Positions 23,633-37,200 of a stretch of DNA of 64,000 nt are shown here, one piece after another. Position 1 is the stretch's first letter, and every line of letters begins with the position of its first letter. Under the pieces are notes generated by a model that saw only the letters and a program-made list of their open reading frames with translations, was not told the DNA's origin and searched no databases. The DNA is taken from the NCBI RefSeq assembly GCF_023278565.1, contig NC_064676.1, positions 2,108,001 through 2,172,000 on the forward strand, read 5' to 3'. The stretch is from Colletotrichum lupini (lineage: Eukaryota > Ascomycota > Sordariomycetes > Glomerellales > Glomerellaceae). The translations under genes and the position numbers were made by a program.

Positions 23633-24907
23633 GCGCTCGGCCTAGCTCGGTTCCGGGGTTTGTTATGGACGACGGCAAGAATACAGAGGAAAAGACCATA
23701 TGGGATACAGAGATTAGCCTCTAATTTGTTTTGTGTAATCGTTATACCACAGGTGGCAGTGTGCCGACCTTTCCACGTCTACGAAAGATCTGGGCCGTAG
23801 TATGAAGACACGGCAACTCGGGTAGAGCACGGAGTTTGTGGCGTTGTTGGTGATGGGTTTCTTGAATGATAGCTTATGCAATAATGGTCACTTGATCTAA
23901 GCCATCGGTATTCGCATGTGTGACGGATAGTCTTGCAGGCTTTGAACACGAGCCCTCGACTCATTGTACCCATCGTTGTGCCCTTCCCTTCTAATCCAAC
24001 ACGGGTAGTATAGCAGGGTGAGCAACGACGAGGAAATTATAAATATGCCGGAAAGTAAGAGAGAGAAAGACATCTTTCCATCAACACAATTCTGCAATAT
24101 CTTGTCGCTTGTCTCTAGAACAAAAGCAACTGGACCAATCGAGACAGATATTTAGCAAGGTAAATGAGTGACTGGCGACCTGGCTCGGCTTCGAGCTCAG
24201 CGTACAACAGCAAAAACACTCTTGATAGTGACGAAAATGACGGAGTATGAGAGACATGGATGTATGAGGTCATGCACCAAAAAGTCGATTGGTCGCAACT
24301 GTGAGAGAGCTAGCCCGGATCGCCAGAGGAGCTTAGGCCAAGCTTGGTCCGAACAAAGTGTGGCAGTTTGAACTCTCTTGGTGCGTACTGGTAGGTGTGC
24401 CCGGCGTCAAGTGCCAGCCTATGATGTCGGCGGTGGTGGTTTGGTGGAGGGGGGAAGTTGACGAAACCGTTCCTTCTTGGCTGTCAATTACTCCCAATGA
24501 CCACATCTCGCCCAGCTAGCAGTCACCTTCCGGACGAGATCTGTACCAGAAAGAAGATGGGCAGCGTACGGTAAAGTGTCATCGGTCGTTTCCTCACGTG
24601 ATATCAGTCCACCCGCCTCCGCTTGTTGTTTCCCCGACCCGCTGCAGCAATGCGTGAGAGGTGGAAGGACGTGGGAAAGTGGAGAAAGGCAGCAAAAGAC
24701 AGGCGGACAAGTTCTACGCCTGAGACCTGAGGCATCAAAATCACAGCGGTCGGCTGGGAATCATTGCGTCCAACCAGAACTGAACCGGCTCACTCCAGCT
24801 TTTTACTGTCCCATCCCGTACAAAACCCTCAACCACCCGTCGTCCGCCTCCCTCCCCCCATCCCCCCCGGTGTCCCCAATTGAGCCAGCCACCACCCACA
24901 TATCAAG
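23633..24907. other. Intergenic between DOMON-b561 and ATP14
   Basis: No gene supported. The distal 100 bp before the ATP14 start are C-rich, as in fungal promoters; the rest is featureless. Confidence 0.5.
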
Positions 24908-25796
24908 ATGCTCGTCCAATTGTCCAGAGCCACTGTACGTTTCTCCTCTCTCTTCCCGTTGTCGTGATGATGATGTTGTTGTTGTTGCCTGTTCGCTGTT
25001 GGCATCGGCCTCCGTTCGGACGCGCGGACCGTCGGTCGGAAATCAAGGAAAAAAACTGACGACTTTTTGCCCAAACAGCGCGCCGCTTCGGCTGTCTCTC
25101 GGCTGGCGAGGCCCAGCGCCGTCCAGATGAGGGGATTCATCGCTCCCACCGTCTCCCGCAGAGGTTCGTCAATATTTCTCCCGTCTTCGATTTCAATTGC
25201 CCCCCAGGAGGAAGAGCGAGGTTGCGTTCGATGCAAAAGCGTTGGCCATTTCGGGTTGCCGGTGCGGCTAAAGGGAGGCCAAGCTCCGAAGCTGGGGAGT
25301 GCGCCTGGCTGTCGGATAACGATACCGGTCACGCAAACCACGTGAACATACTCGTCGTCCATTACATTCGCATCGACCACCCTACGCCGATTAATGGTCT
25401 TCTATCTCTCCGATTCGCCCGTCGCTCGCTCGTCCTTCCTCTTCTTCCGTTGCCGTCGCTGTCGTCATCGCCCAAAAACTCTTGCTCCGAACCCGTTTCA
25501 CTAACCCTGCAATCCCCGATACAGCCGACTTCGTCCAGGAGCTCTACCTCAAGGAGCTCAAGGCCTACAAGCCCACCCCCATCAAGGAGTCCGACTCCCA
25601 GGGCCAGGTCCAGACCTTCTCCATCCCCGCCACCCCCAAGTCCCCCGAGGAGGCCGACCTCGCCGCCAGCCTGAAGGAGTACGAGAGCATGGCCGTCGAG
25701 GTCGAGGGCCAGGACGCCACTGCTGCCGCCAACGGCGAGCCCGTCAAGCACGACTGGCTCATGATTGAGGAGGACGAGGAGGAGCCTCACCACTAG
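24908..25796 (+). CDS. ATP14: Mitochondrial F1Fo-ATP synthase subunit h
   Basis: Three exons: 24908..24934, 25079..25163 and 25525..25796, giving 127 aa, the usual size. The first two exons encode an Arg/Ser/Ala-rich amphipathic N-terminus typical of a matrix-targeting presequence. The mature part begins ADFVQELYLKELKAYKP, the conserved subunit h start, and the C-terminus is very acidic (IEEDEEEPHH). Subunit h sits in the peripheral stalk of the ATP synthase and is needed for its assembly (family knowledge). The second intron is long for this genome (361 bp), with a GTTCGT donor and a CACTAACC branch site near 25500. The first intron has a GTACGT donor and AACTGAC branch site. Confidence 0.93.
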
Positions 25797-28155
25797 AGCG
25801 CTTCAGCGACGTGCAAAACCGTTATTGGAAAAGAAAACAAAAAAGTTTCAAAACGAACCACACCGTCCCGGATTCCCCCGCCGAAAAGATAAAATCGTCA
25901 TCAATCCTCAAGTGATGGGAGGGAAAAGTGCTTTTCCAACCTTGGCTTCTGGGTTTGTAACCTTTGCCGCTTGCTCCGAACCGACCAAAAGGAGTGGGAA
26001 ACGTGTTTTTGTGATTGAGAGGAAAGGAGAGAAGGAGAGAGAGAGAGAGAGGAACCCTAGAAACGAGGGGAAAGGTGTGCTGGGAGGTGGTAATCCCGTG
26101 TATATTGTCCAACTAAACCTCGCTGGCTAGGAATGCTATTCGCATGCGCTTCAACGTCCTCGGTCCCTCTTGTGTGTATATGGCTCATGCCAATCATATG
26201 TGTGATTTTACCTGGACGTCCTCGACCAACAACCACCATATTCCGGCAGCTCCCATGCCAAATGGATTCAAATGACTCTCTTGCTTTCCAAAACGGACCG
26301 CATACCTGACTCTGAGTCTTGAGTGAAGACATTGTGGGGAATCCGGAATCTCCCGAACAGAGCCAAAACCACCACCACCACCACCACCACACAGAACCGT
26401 CGTCAGGCGGAGAGCCCTTTATCAAAAGACCTCTGATACCCGGGAAATAGTAATTTCTCAACACACAACTCGCACACAACTCGACGGAACCCCCGCCGAT
26501 TGCTTCCACCAAGATTCCCTGGACGAAAGGGAAAAGAGTCATCTACCCTATGCTACGGGGTCTTGTTTTCAATGCACACCGGGGTGGGTTCGCGTAGTGT
26601 TCCTGGGACAACAAAACGACGAGTGATCCACGGCGATTATGCTGGCTACCATTTCCAGAGGTGGAGAGGGGGTGACGGGATGATGTACTGTCTGCTACCT
26701 AACCTTGCTTGCCTTTCTCGCCTACTTTGCCTTGCTTTCCTTAACCTTTCATGAGTCTTCTTGATGGCTATCCTTATCCTTTGTCACTACTCTCCCCTTT
26801 CTTGATTGTCTTTACCTACCGAATTCCACATTCTTCGAGGGAAATACATACTGTCAGTATGGCAGCTACAGACTCGGCATCTTACACCTCGGAGAATGCA
26901 TCCCTCCGTTGTCTACGTATATAAAGCTACAAGGTTGACAGTTGGTAGCACAACCTTCCGGGCATACGACCAGCCCCGTCTGTGGAATCGAGTACCATAC
27001 AGAAACTCCTTTTCCTCTACTCCCGCACCTGCAGGCCGCATCGGCAGCGAGTCACATCGAGGAGGGGGGAAGCTTCTGCGGCATCGGCATGACTGTTCTA
27101 TTCGCTGAAAAGGTATAGCAGAGACACAAGAACAAAGGTAGTGGTGATAGAAAGAGTGACCCTTACTTGTGTGTCAATCAGGGACGTTGTTGTATGATCT
27201 ATTGGTAGTTTTGGGCGTCACTACAACACAACCACGTTGGAAGGATACGTCAAGAGAACCTAGCGTCCTTTGTGGTTTTTTGTCAAATGTAGCTGAAGCT
27301 AATTAAGCAGTATTACAGACGGTTTTGTGTAGAGCTGATCGCTTTCCTCCTCACTTTCTTTCCGTTGACGGCCCCTCCTTTCTTCGTCGGTACCATCCAC
27401 CACTCGATATACCGCATGGCGCTTGATGACCGATACAAGGGTTTGTTTGTTGGATATCTAGGCATCCTTCGAACCCCACCCCCCCTCCCCCTGATTCAGT
27501 CTCCAAGCCCATGGACCATAAGATTGCCCCAAACGCTGAACGTCTGTCGCAAAATTGCAGTATATCCTATAGGCAAGACTGGTTTCCCCTCCTTTCCTTT
27601 CGTACCACTCCATTCGTGAAAGACACATCCTCCCAAAATGCAGCGATGCCTGTGTATCAGCCTTATATCTGATGTGCGGATGTTCCCTATGGCAACGACT
27701 CGTGGGAATGTAGAACAACCACATCTTCCGATAAAGGCATCAAGGTCACCAGCATCAGCATCAGCGAGCGGTATGCAGAGCCTATTCGTCAAGGCCTATC
27801 GTCGTTGTTGTAGTTATTGTTTGTATCGTGTAAGTAAAAGCTCTTCGATTAGCATGAAAAGCAGCAGTCTGAGGGGCCGATCAGGAATCCGAATGTTCAT
27901 CGCTTCAGCCCAAAAACGCCATGTACCGATTACACCCCCCGGGCCCAATGATCACATGCAAGGTTTGACCGCCCTTATGCACTGAAATCCATGAATGTTC
28001 GTTTTTTTTGACTTCGTAATGATGATGACCGTGTTTTGCTTCTGCAAGAGAGAAAAGGCTGTGTGTGATGGAACTTTTCTTTGTCCTCAAAATAGAACCC
28101 AAAAACAAATGACCCAGAAGTACCTTTGGAAAAAAAACCAGAATGCATGAAGTCA
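25797..28155. other. Intergenic between convergent ATP14 and SCH9
   Basis: No gene supported. Both genes end here, so their 3' UTRs lie at the edges. The centre has simple repeats (GA run at 26034-26051, ACC run at 26368-26390) and no convincing reading frame. Confidence 0.5.
26368..26390. repeat. (ACC)n microsatellite
   Basis: About eight tandem ACC units in intergenic DNA. Confidence 0.85.
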
Positions 28156-30896
28156 TTAAACGTCAAAGTGACCACCACCAATCATCTGCTCTTCGTTGGT
28201 GGTTGTGCGCACAATGCCGCTCATGCGATTGCCTCTCTGGTTCATGTCCTCCAGGTCATCCCAGTCATCGTCCTGGTGGTGAGAATCACGCATCTCTTCG
28301 TCATCATAGCGGCCCTTATCTCTCATGTGATCGTCGAGAGCGCTCTCGTCCACAAACGTGAAGCCCTGGAAGTTGGCCTGCACAGAGGGCGAAAGGGGCG
28401 TCGATGTTGCGAATCCCTTGGACAAAGCAGCGGCCCGTTCATTAAGTGAGCCATTGTTATCAAGCGCGTTGGTGAACTCGGGGTCGAAGTACGACACGTC
28501 TGTGGCAGAGGTCAACTTGGGCTTGAAGGGAGGTGTGATGAGCTTCTTTGCCAGAATGTCCCAGTCAATGTCGGCAAAGAATGGGTGGCGCTTCAACTCC
28601 TCCGCATCGTCCGTCGCACCAAGTCTGTGCTTGGGGTTTCTGTTGAGCAAGCCCTTTACGAAGTTGCGACCCTCCTGTGACAAGGTGTCCCGAGGAAATC
28701 TGACCTTGCCAAAGGCGATGTTCTTGTACATCTGTTGGGTGTCCTCCGCATAGAATGGACTCCAACCGCAGCACATCTCGAAGACTAGAACTCCCAGCGA
28801 CCAAAAATCCACCATCTTGGTGTATCCCGACTCGTCAAGGAGAACTTCGGGAGCGAGGTACTCGGTTGTGCCACAGAATGTGTTTGTGGTATCGTTCTTG
28901 GTCAAATTGGCCTTTGACAGGCCAAAATCACAGAGGGCAATGTGACCATTTGCGTCGAGCAGAATGTTCTCTGGCTTCAGGTCACGATAAACGATATCGT
29001 TGTTGTGGAGGTGCTGGATGGCCAAGATGAGTTCTGCGATATAGAACTTGGCTCTACGCTCATCGAACCGTCCTTCTTTCTGGAGATGCCAGAATAGCTC
29101 ACCGCCAGACATGTAATCAGTGACCAGGTAGAGGTCTGATGGCGTCTGGAAGGAGAATTTGAGGCCCACGATGAAGGGCGAGTCGGACATGGCTGTCCGA
29201 ACCAGGATGTTGCGCTCACCAACGGTATGGGCGACTTCCTTCTTCTGAACAATGACCTTCTTGGACAGGACCTTCATGGCGTAAATGCGTTCGGTATCCT
29301 TCTTCCGGACCTGGTAAACTTGTCCAAAGGTACCCTTGCCGATCAACTTAAGAATCTGGAAGTCTTCCGGACCAAAGTGCTTTCTCTCCGTTCGCTGGTA
29401 AACGGCTTCCACGTAAATCTCTCCTGTGGGGGCATTCTCTGCCATCGTGTCGGCGTGTCCCTTAAGCTGGAACCAGCCACGTACTGGGTTGCTGGAGTCC
29501 CTGTTGGCCTGGAAGTCGACTTGACCCAAAAACTCCTCTCCCTTGTCGGTGTGGTCATAGACGGAAATATCAACCAGCATGTTCGAATCAACAACATCAC
29601 TGCCGGAAAGTCAGCCAATAAACCAAGTACATCAATCAGTGTGCCCACTTACAATTCTGCCTCGGCGTCCCACTTTGGACTGGTGAAGGATCGGCGGGAC
29701 CGGTTGCGGAATGTGTTATAATCGGAAATGCTGGTGTTGCTGCTCTGGCGGCTGCGCATAGGAATAGACATGACCGGGCGGCCTGAGTCGCTGCCTTGTC
29801 TTTGAATCGGGATGCCTCCAAAGGAGGGGGCCGGGAGGTTCACGTCATCCTCCTCTTCGACGGAGCGCGGGCCTCCTGAGATGAGCTCGCTTCTCTGAAA
29901 AACCGCTACGACGTAAGGGTCCTTGGCACGTCGCAAGCCCTTGGCCTCGACGATCTTGATCGTGAGTTTGCCGCGAGCAGCGGGAACTTGAGCGCCGGTG
30001 GTACCACGGCGGATGGGTGTCTGAACGCCGCTAGGAGGGACCGTCTCGTTGCTGCTTCTCTTGGAGGTTGACCTCTCCTCAGCCTGAGAGGGCTGCGCCG
30101 TTGAAAGCGCCCTTGTAGGAGTTGGTGGACCGCTCTTGAATCCCGCAAACTGTGTTAGCTTCTTGAGCTGATCAACTGACGAAGAGCTGTGAAGGGAAGC
30201 GGCTTTCTGCGCTGAACCAACGTGGAAAGTAATGGGGGATGTTGGTGTGATGGGCTTGTGAAGACTGGGGTTTGATATGTGATAAGCATGCACAACTGAA
30301 GTTGTGACGATGCTTGAAGGTTGGGACATGAGGGTGAGGCTGTGGCATTTTTGCGGGTAATCTGTGACGCCTCTTTGGAGCTTCGGTCGCGCAGATGAGG
30401 ATGCCGCGGACCGTGATTCTCCATATCGCAACGACAGACTTCTTTTCAAAAGTCCCGCCGACGACCGTCTGGATATCGGCGGTGTCGGGTACTGATGTGT
30501 CTGAACCAGTGCCATGGATGAAGGGTGTGGTGATGATGGCCGCTCTTCGGGGTGGGGGAGTGATGGGGATGTTGGTTCAGGATCGCCACCGGGCACAGCA
30601 TCCACTGAGCTGACCTGAGAAGCCTTCCCGTCCGTCTCGACTTGTTTCGTTGAGGGACCAGGAAGCGGTTGTCCTCGATTGCGATCCGACGCGACAGGGG
30701 CAGATACAGAATTGTGAGAAGAATCTGTACGAACCTGGCCGAAGTAGCTCATAATGCCCGGCAGGCGTTTGTCATGGAGGTCGGGTTGAGGGGTCGCCAC
30801 CCCGGAGCGGGGCGTATCAAAGCCGATCTGATCCGCGCCATCTTCGTCAGGTGCGGCCGCGGGAGTCCTGCTGGGGTGGTTAACAGTGAGATTCAT
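28156..30896 (-). CDS. SCH9: AGC protein kinase Sch9 (C2 + kinase)
   Basis: Two exons on the minus strand: 30896..29653 and 29599..28156. The 53-bp intron has donor GTAAGT, branch GGCTGAC and acceptor CGGCAG. The product is 895 aa from the ATG at 30896. Residues 1-300 are Ser/Pro-rich. A C2 domain split by a long disordered insert follows (about 305-470). The kinase domain runs from about 495 with GKGTFG, YRDLKPEN and DFGLSK, and its activation loop is TFCGTTEYLAPE. The hydrophobic motif FQGFTF lies at about 832, followed by an acidic tail. Sch9 is the TORC1-activated kinase controlling growth, ribosome production and stress resistance (family knowledge). An in-frame ATG at 30998 would add 34 Leu/Cys-rich residues; that part looks like leader, so it was not used. 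Confidence 0.93.
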
Positions 30897-31916
30897 CTTT
30901 AATTGTGGCGGATAATGCGCGGAGGAGGGAAAATCGTGGGTTGGACAACAGAAACAGAGGGATGACACGCTGAGCAACACAGCGAAAAGCGGAGGCAAAA
31001 TTTAGAGTGAAGAGCTAGCTCATGACGGCTGCCAAGACCATGACCACACTTGGGTACTTGTGGTGAGGACGAGTAATTGAGGCGAGGCGGAGTAGGGAGG
31101 AGTTCTGCCTTGTGTGCGTCCCTCCGTGTGTGCCTCTGGCGGAAAAGAACGGGTAAATTTTTTTCTCTCTTCTCTTCGTCCTCTATTGGGCTTGGGGGTG
31201 GAAGCAAGGATGCCGTCGCAATAGCTAGCCGGGTAGGTAGGTAGTGCAGTTCGAGGGGGGACGATGCAAAGGGCCAAAAGGGAAGAGCCGTCAAATAGAA
31301 AACATGAGTAAAGTGGACTTTTTTGTTCCGAAGACGCCCCGTCTTCATAGGTCCTCGAACACTAGTCAAGGCCTTGGATCGGAGGTTTTTAGTAAATGCA
31401 ATGGCGGGGCAAGGACACTGGGCGGGCGGAGGGGAAAGAGGAAGAGGGGAAACCATTCAGACGACGCGAGGTGCAGGGAGAGCTTCAATGCTGACTTGAC
31501 TAGAGCAAGAATGACTGGTTATTCCTACTTTGGTCGTTGGACCATTGTTGGACGAGTCAGGCTTCTCAACTTTGATAAGCCTCTTGCAGCATTGGCTCTT
31601 GGACTGGCTCTGGCGTCCTGGCCATGGCCGCCCCCGCGTCCCTACACCTCTATTTGCCATCTTCTAGTTCTTGTCACCGCATTGGCGACCGAACGAAGGG
31701 TTCGGGTAAGGTAGGTAGGTGAACATGGGTAGGGGAAGGGATGGGACGAGGGGTACGCGGTGATTTGCATGTGCAAGCGAGTGCTGGATGGGGGGTGTAA
31801 CAGGACTTTGGACTGATGCGTCGTATATCGCCCTCACTCGCGACATGGTCCACGGAGCAAATGTCAGCTTCAGGTATGCCTGCCACCGGCGCCTACACGA
31901 AGCGAACGTGTGCTGC

Positions 31917-31929
31917 GGGGGGGGGGGGG
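31917..31929. repeat. Poly-G tract (13 nt)
   Basis: Uninterrupted G run in the SCH9 upstream region. Confidence 0.9.
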
Positions 31930-33071
31930 ACCAGTCAAGTGAGCAAGCTCTTAGACCATGTTAGGATAGAGCGAGAATGGGAATGGGCTCAGTTGTTTGC
32001 AGCCTCGGACACTCGTCCGGGATCGTCTGGGGTCCCTCAGCGGTAGGCTGAAAGGGCCGTTGACGGCATCGGCCTCTGGCACTAGCCAAATGAGGAACGT
32101 CCTGACAGAAACCCATCGGGTGCAGGAAGTGAACAGGCGACAGGAAAGGCCCCTCGTTCGCCAGCCACCCCTCCATCGCCACGCTTTTGGGTAGTATGTG
32201 TCTATGTCCGACGATGACATGCCGCATGGAACGGGCAACCTTCAAGAAGAGAGGCTCCTTCCAGGGTCCAATGCGCGCCGTGGGGAAGATCGGGGGCACA
32301 TATGGGAACAACAAGGTAATGTGACGGGGTGGTGACAGGTAGTGAAAAGCGTCGATGACATATGAGGAGATACCTAGGGTCTCGAACACCCACCAAGCCT
32401 AGCTAGCGAGTGACGGAGACAGGAAACGGTACTTTCCATGGTTACGCAACTCCAGCTTTGAAGAAGCAACCAGGCGAGAGGCAGGCAGGCCGGGGTAAAG
32501 TCCCATGTGTAAAGGGAAATAAAGGACGGATAACAAGCGAATTGGAAAGGCGTCACAACGCAAGCCGAACAGAGTGAGCGAGCAACCAAGCAAGCAAGCT
32601 AGCGCCACAGCTTCGACCGAGCACGCGGTGAAGCAGTTCAACCAACTGGCCGGTGCAGGATTCAAGGGGCATGGAGACAACATGAAATGGGTGCAAAAAG
32701 GGGTCCGAATAGGAGCAAAAGGTAGTGGGCAAAGAGGATGCAAAGGGTGTAGAGCACGGCAGAGAGGCACAACGAAAAATTGCACATACCTAGAAGTCGA
32801 GCCTGACATCATCATGGCCTGTGTCGCTCGCTTCAACAGGTCGAAGCCGCCTGTGTTTGTGTTTGCATGTGCACCCTCGGAGCCGGACATGGTTGCTGGC
32901 TGGCGTCTTTGTGTGACGGACGGTGAAGGTGAAGGCCTAGTCGAGGCAGAGGCCTGAATCCTTGGTTGACGTCAAAACAGGCCCGTGATATGACCGCGAT
33001 GCCGAGAGATTGGTGGGCGCGAGAGACGAGCGGCAGATGGGGGTGAGGTCTCGCGCAGGTGTGTGCGTGCG

Positions 33072-33099
33072 AGAGAGAGAGAGAGTGTGTGTGTGTGTG
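33072..33099. repeat. Compound (GA)n(GT)n microsatellite
   Basis: A GA run is followed directly by a GT run, upstream of SCH9. Confidence 0.85.
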
Positions 33100-34138
33100 A
33101 GTGAGTGAGAATGCGGTGTGAGAGTTGTGAGTTTGGTTCGTGAGAGGAAGCGGCGGCGAGTAAGATGCGGCTGGCGTTGCGGTTGCGGTTTCGGTTGCGG
33201 GTGATGTGATTTTTCGGAGGTGAAATTGGAGACTTGGATTTTTTTTTTTCTCTCGCTCTCTTTCGCTGGAGGGGGTTGAGAAGTTGAGAGAGTGTGAAAG
33301 TGGGATGGAGAGTGAGAGAGAGCCGGACCACGCTATGAGATCGGGTTGCCTTCAGGTTGTGTGCGTGGGAGTGGAGGCGGCAGGGTGGAGGAGGTAGGGA
33401 GGGGGGCGGACAGGAGCCACGAGAGGGGAAGGCGTGACTGGGTCCAGTTGAGACTCGAGGTTTGTTGCTTCCTGCCTTTTTTGCCGTCCTTCTTTTTTGT
33501 AGGTACCTTTCCAGGTTGGTGTCCACTGTCAGGTACACAACGCCGACTGGCCAACTGTGGAGGCGAATAGAGGCACGCCGTGCAAGCTGAACTGAGTTGC
33601 GTCCTTCCAGTCAGTCACCGGTGGAGGGGAAAAGGAAAGGTTCAATACCAGGCCGGATGGGACTCAGGAGGACAGAGCGGCTGCGAGCAGTGAGGTGTCT
33701 CCCGTTGGGTACGGACCACTGGTCGGTACTCTTGTAAGGTAAGGTTGGTGTAGGTAGGTACCTTGGGTGCTTGGGTATCGTGAGGTGTGAAAGTGGGTCA
33801 ACAGTGACAGCGTAAGGGTAGCAGCCCAGTGTCGAATGGACTGAGGTTATCCAAGCTAAGGCCCGATTGGAAGCCAGGGAGTCCGTGATGCTGGCGATGA
33901 CAGCATCCAGTGAAAGCCAGAGGCTGGCCAGAGGGGCGGATCGTGAAGTGGCACCCGTACTATGGCAGAATGTATGTACTGTAGTTCTCAACTCTGGAGG
34001 ATACTACTCCGTCGAGGATTCCGGTTCGTGAGGGGAGAAAACGACCCGATTCTGGGAACCTGGAAAAATTGGGTTCGAGCCTTCAAGGGTGGAGACGGAC
34101 GAGTCGAAATGAGGTCAAGCGTTGGAGAGTTGACCTTT

Positions 34139-34264
34139 GAGGTGAGGTGAGGTGGGAAGTTGGCCAGTGAGGCGCCCCGAGTATTTCGTGGGGTAAATAA
34201 TAAAGCTGACCTGAGTGAGTACCCAAGGTAGTCGTCGGATCGGTGAGATGAGGTGAGGTGAGGT
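34139..34264. repeat. Paired GAGGT pentamer arrays
   Basis: Three tandem GAGGT units at 34139-34153 and three more at 34250-34264, in AGGT-rich intergenic DNA. Confidence 0.75.
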
Positions 34265-37200
34265 ACAGAGGATGTGAGCATAAGCATGAGCGTGGGAGTC
34301 GGAACTCTGCGAATGGCAGGTTACAGGCGAGGAAGAGGAGGTGGTGAGGCGGAGTGAGGTAAGAGGCGTGGGAGGAAAGCGGCAGCCCAGGCCCAAGAAC
34401 CAAAGCCTGCTCTTTCTCTTCGAAAGTGGGGTCTTTGTGTGGAAGGAAGGTGCCTGTCACAGAGGCTGCGTCCTACCTTACTCGGTACTCGATGGATAAG
34501 GTAGCCAGCCACCTGGATATCATTCCCAATGGTGACGAGAGTTGTTATAAGGGAAAGCCCTGCCCTTTCTACCTTGAGTTCCAGGTCTAAGGTACGGAGT
34601 AAGGTAGAGTTCGAGCAAAGAGGCCGGGAACACCGATCCATCTCTCACATGTACGGTCGACGATGTCAGGGAGAATAGTCACAATCTAAGGTGCCGGTGG
34701 AAGGTGCGATGCAGGTGCAAGGCAAAGGTACGGTATTAGCCCGCCGGCCAAAAGATAACCCCACATACAGTCAGAAGGGTAGGTATCTATCTTAATCAAC
34801 GGTAGCATCTACATGCTTTTACAATACCTACCTTACCGAGTAGATGTGGGAGAAGGCTGGAGAAGAGAGTAAGTGAGGCAGAACCAAGACACCAAGACAA
34901 TCAGATACCGCCACCATGTATGTGTGTGCGTGTGTGTGCTCACGTACATTAGTAGGTACGAAGAAAAAGTTCAAGAGACAGACTACAAAGTACGGCCACT
35001 CCGTACAGAGCTCGGAATGCCGTTTTGGGGAGTTTGAGACTTTTCAAAGTGTTCTGGATTGCCTCCACAGCATTCCACAAATCAACGGCCAATCCGCCTG
35101 TGCTTACCGCGCTCTGTGCATCCAATTTGCGCCCCGGGAATAATCACAATGCGACTGGCTGGATGACTGCATCTAGAGGTATCTGGTATTTTCCCTGGTG
35201 AGACTGCCCTGGTACATGCTCACATACTGTCGACGGAAGATATCTCGCGCTGCATCTCATCGACATGTATATGTTACAACTTACAGCCCCGAAGTCAATG
35301 CAGGCGCAGGTGCAGGTGCAGAGCAGATGCAGCAGGTGCACCTCCCAACTCGCATGTACCTCTTGCCTTTTGCATCCGCTTCCACTTGCACCTGTACCTA
35401 CTCTTTCATGGATTCCCTTTTTGGATTCGCTTCTCCTTCTACCTCGCCTTATTGTACGTACTCGACTGCAGTAGTCATCCTCGCCTGTTTTTCGGTGCCC
35501 TCCGCCAGAAGCAACCATGAGACACGCTTTGATATCTTCCTCAGTTGACCTTGAGGTAAAACCTCGAGGTGTCTGATTCATCTTCATCCTCAAAAGCTGA
35601 CTTGGTAAGTCATTCCAGAAAGAAACGCCATGCCTTCCAAGTTATACTTAGGGTGCCATCGCGCCACACTTCGGCTAGGCTTGCTCCATTACAGGGGAGC
35701 ATTGTTCCAGACGACCTTCTAGAACAGACCCAAGATCCAGAGAGGAATGACCAGCGCCTCTCGCGCCTTGAACCAACTGCCAACCGGAGCAGACTTACCA
35801 GGCTATCTAGATACCAATATTAAACATCATCTCCGAGCTGAGCGACACAGGTCATTGAGAGGAAAGCGCCGCATTACTACGCTAAAGACTTTGGCCATGG
35901 ATCTCTTGGGCGGGACCTAGCGCAGACCTGTGGGGGGCTTCGCCGGCTTCCCTCCGAGACCGCCGACCCAAGGGATCCTCCTCGGGAAACCAAAACGTCG
36001 ACCCGCCGGCGGGCCATGCTCCTCCATTCGACAAGGGCAACCCGCGCAGCGAACCGCCAGGGTGGGTGCGCTGGTGGGTGGGCTTGACGGACGATGCGAT
36101 TGACAAGGTGGATGAGTCAATCAAGTCTCGACGAACCAACTCCACATCGCCTCTTCCAGCGAAGCATTGGCTGCAACAGAACACCATGCCAAAGTACGGA
36201 TACCTAAACTATCTCGTGGTCTCGCCCTCTCTACGGATACTTGTCCCCATCCACGCGACTGGAATGTACAGCCACCAACACGGACAAATGACCCCCAAAC
36301 ACCACACCAACGACCTAGTTTTCTTATCACTTATCGATTCACCTCCCACGGCGATACCTGCACCTCAGTTGTGATCCATTAATTACCTCGCCGAGCCAAG
36401 AAGGGGGCTCTGCTTCGGCCTGCCCACAACCACTCAACAGCTTCCATCGCCTTTAACGCTCCTCCATCTGCAACAACTCGAATACATGCACTAGCGGAAT
36501 AAGACATGACCCAGACCTGGATCATCTCTCGGGACAATCGCAGCTTCAGCCTTCATGATATCCGCCACTGTCTTCAGGCTTCCATAATGTCAGCTTTTGA
36601 CGCTATACCACAATACAGGGCATAGAACCCCCGGTCCATTGCTCAAGTTCGCCTTCACAGCTCCCACATCTCTCGCTAAAACTGAAATTTCTACCGTCCA
36701 CTATGGGGTGGTATTTGGCACAAGATAACCTTCGTGGCAATGCGGCGGTCAGATAGCCTATTGACCGATGAGTTGCCAGTGACTCCTGTGTAAGCGCTGA
36801 CCGGCATGCCAGTGTAGGCCATTGCTTCTCTTAGTGTGCTGATGGGCTCAGCTTCATCAATAATGAACCAAGACAGTTTCTCTCGATGGGGAACATTCAT
36901 GGCATAGCAGACAAGGGGCAAGACTTACAGTACTCCAATGGGGAGCCCCGTTTGCAAGCTATGCCGACTTGCCTAAAGACAGGACATCATCAGCTGTTGC
37001 GGTATTCGAGGTAACCAAGCGCATACAATCGTCATAATGGCGAACACTTTCTACTTTGCTCTTCCCTCCTGACATCCACACTAAGCTAGTCAGTCAATCA
37101 TTCACCTGATGTATCCGTCTTACCACACCGACATGTCTTCAACTATCGGTCAATTCCAAGCGTACTCCTAGGCCTTGTCTTGGAGGGACCGGCTTCGTGG

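Noticed and set aside
24961..25063. Possible C/D-box snoRNA in ATP14 intron 1 (TGATGATGA near 24965, CTGA at 25056-25059)
   Set aside because: The CTGA is part of the intron branch site AACTGAC, the closing stem is only 3-4 bp, and no clear C'/D' boxes or guide were seen.
34066..34080. GGTTCGAGCC, resembling a tRNA B box
   Set aside because: No A box or cloverleaf upstream; no tRNA can be folded around it by eye.
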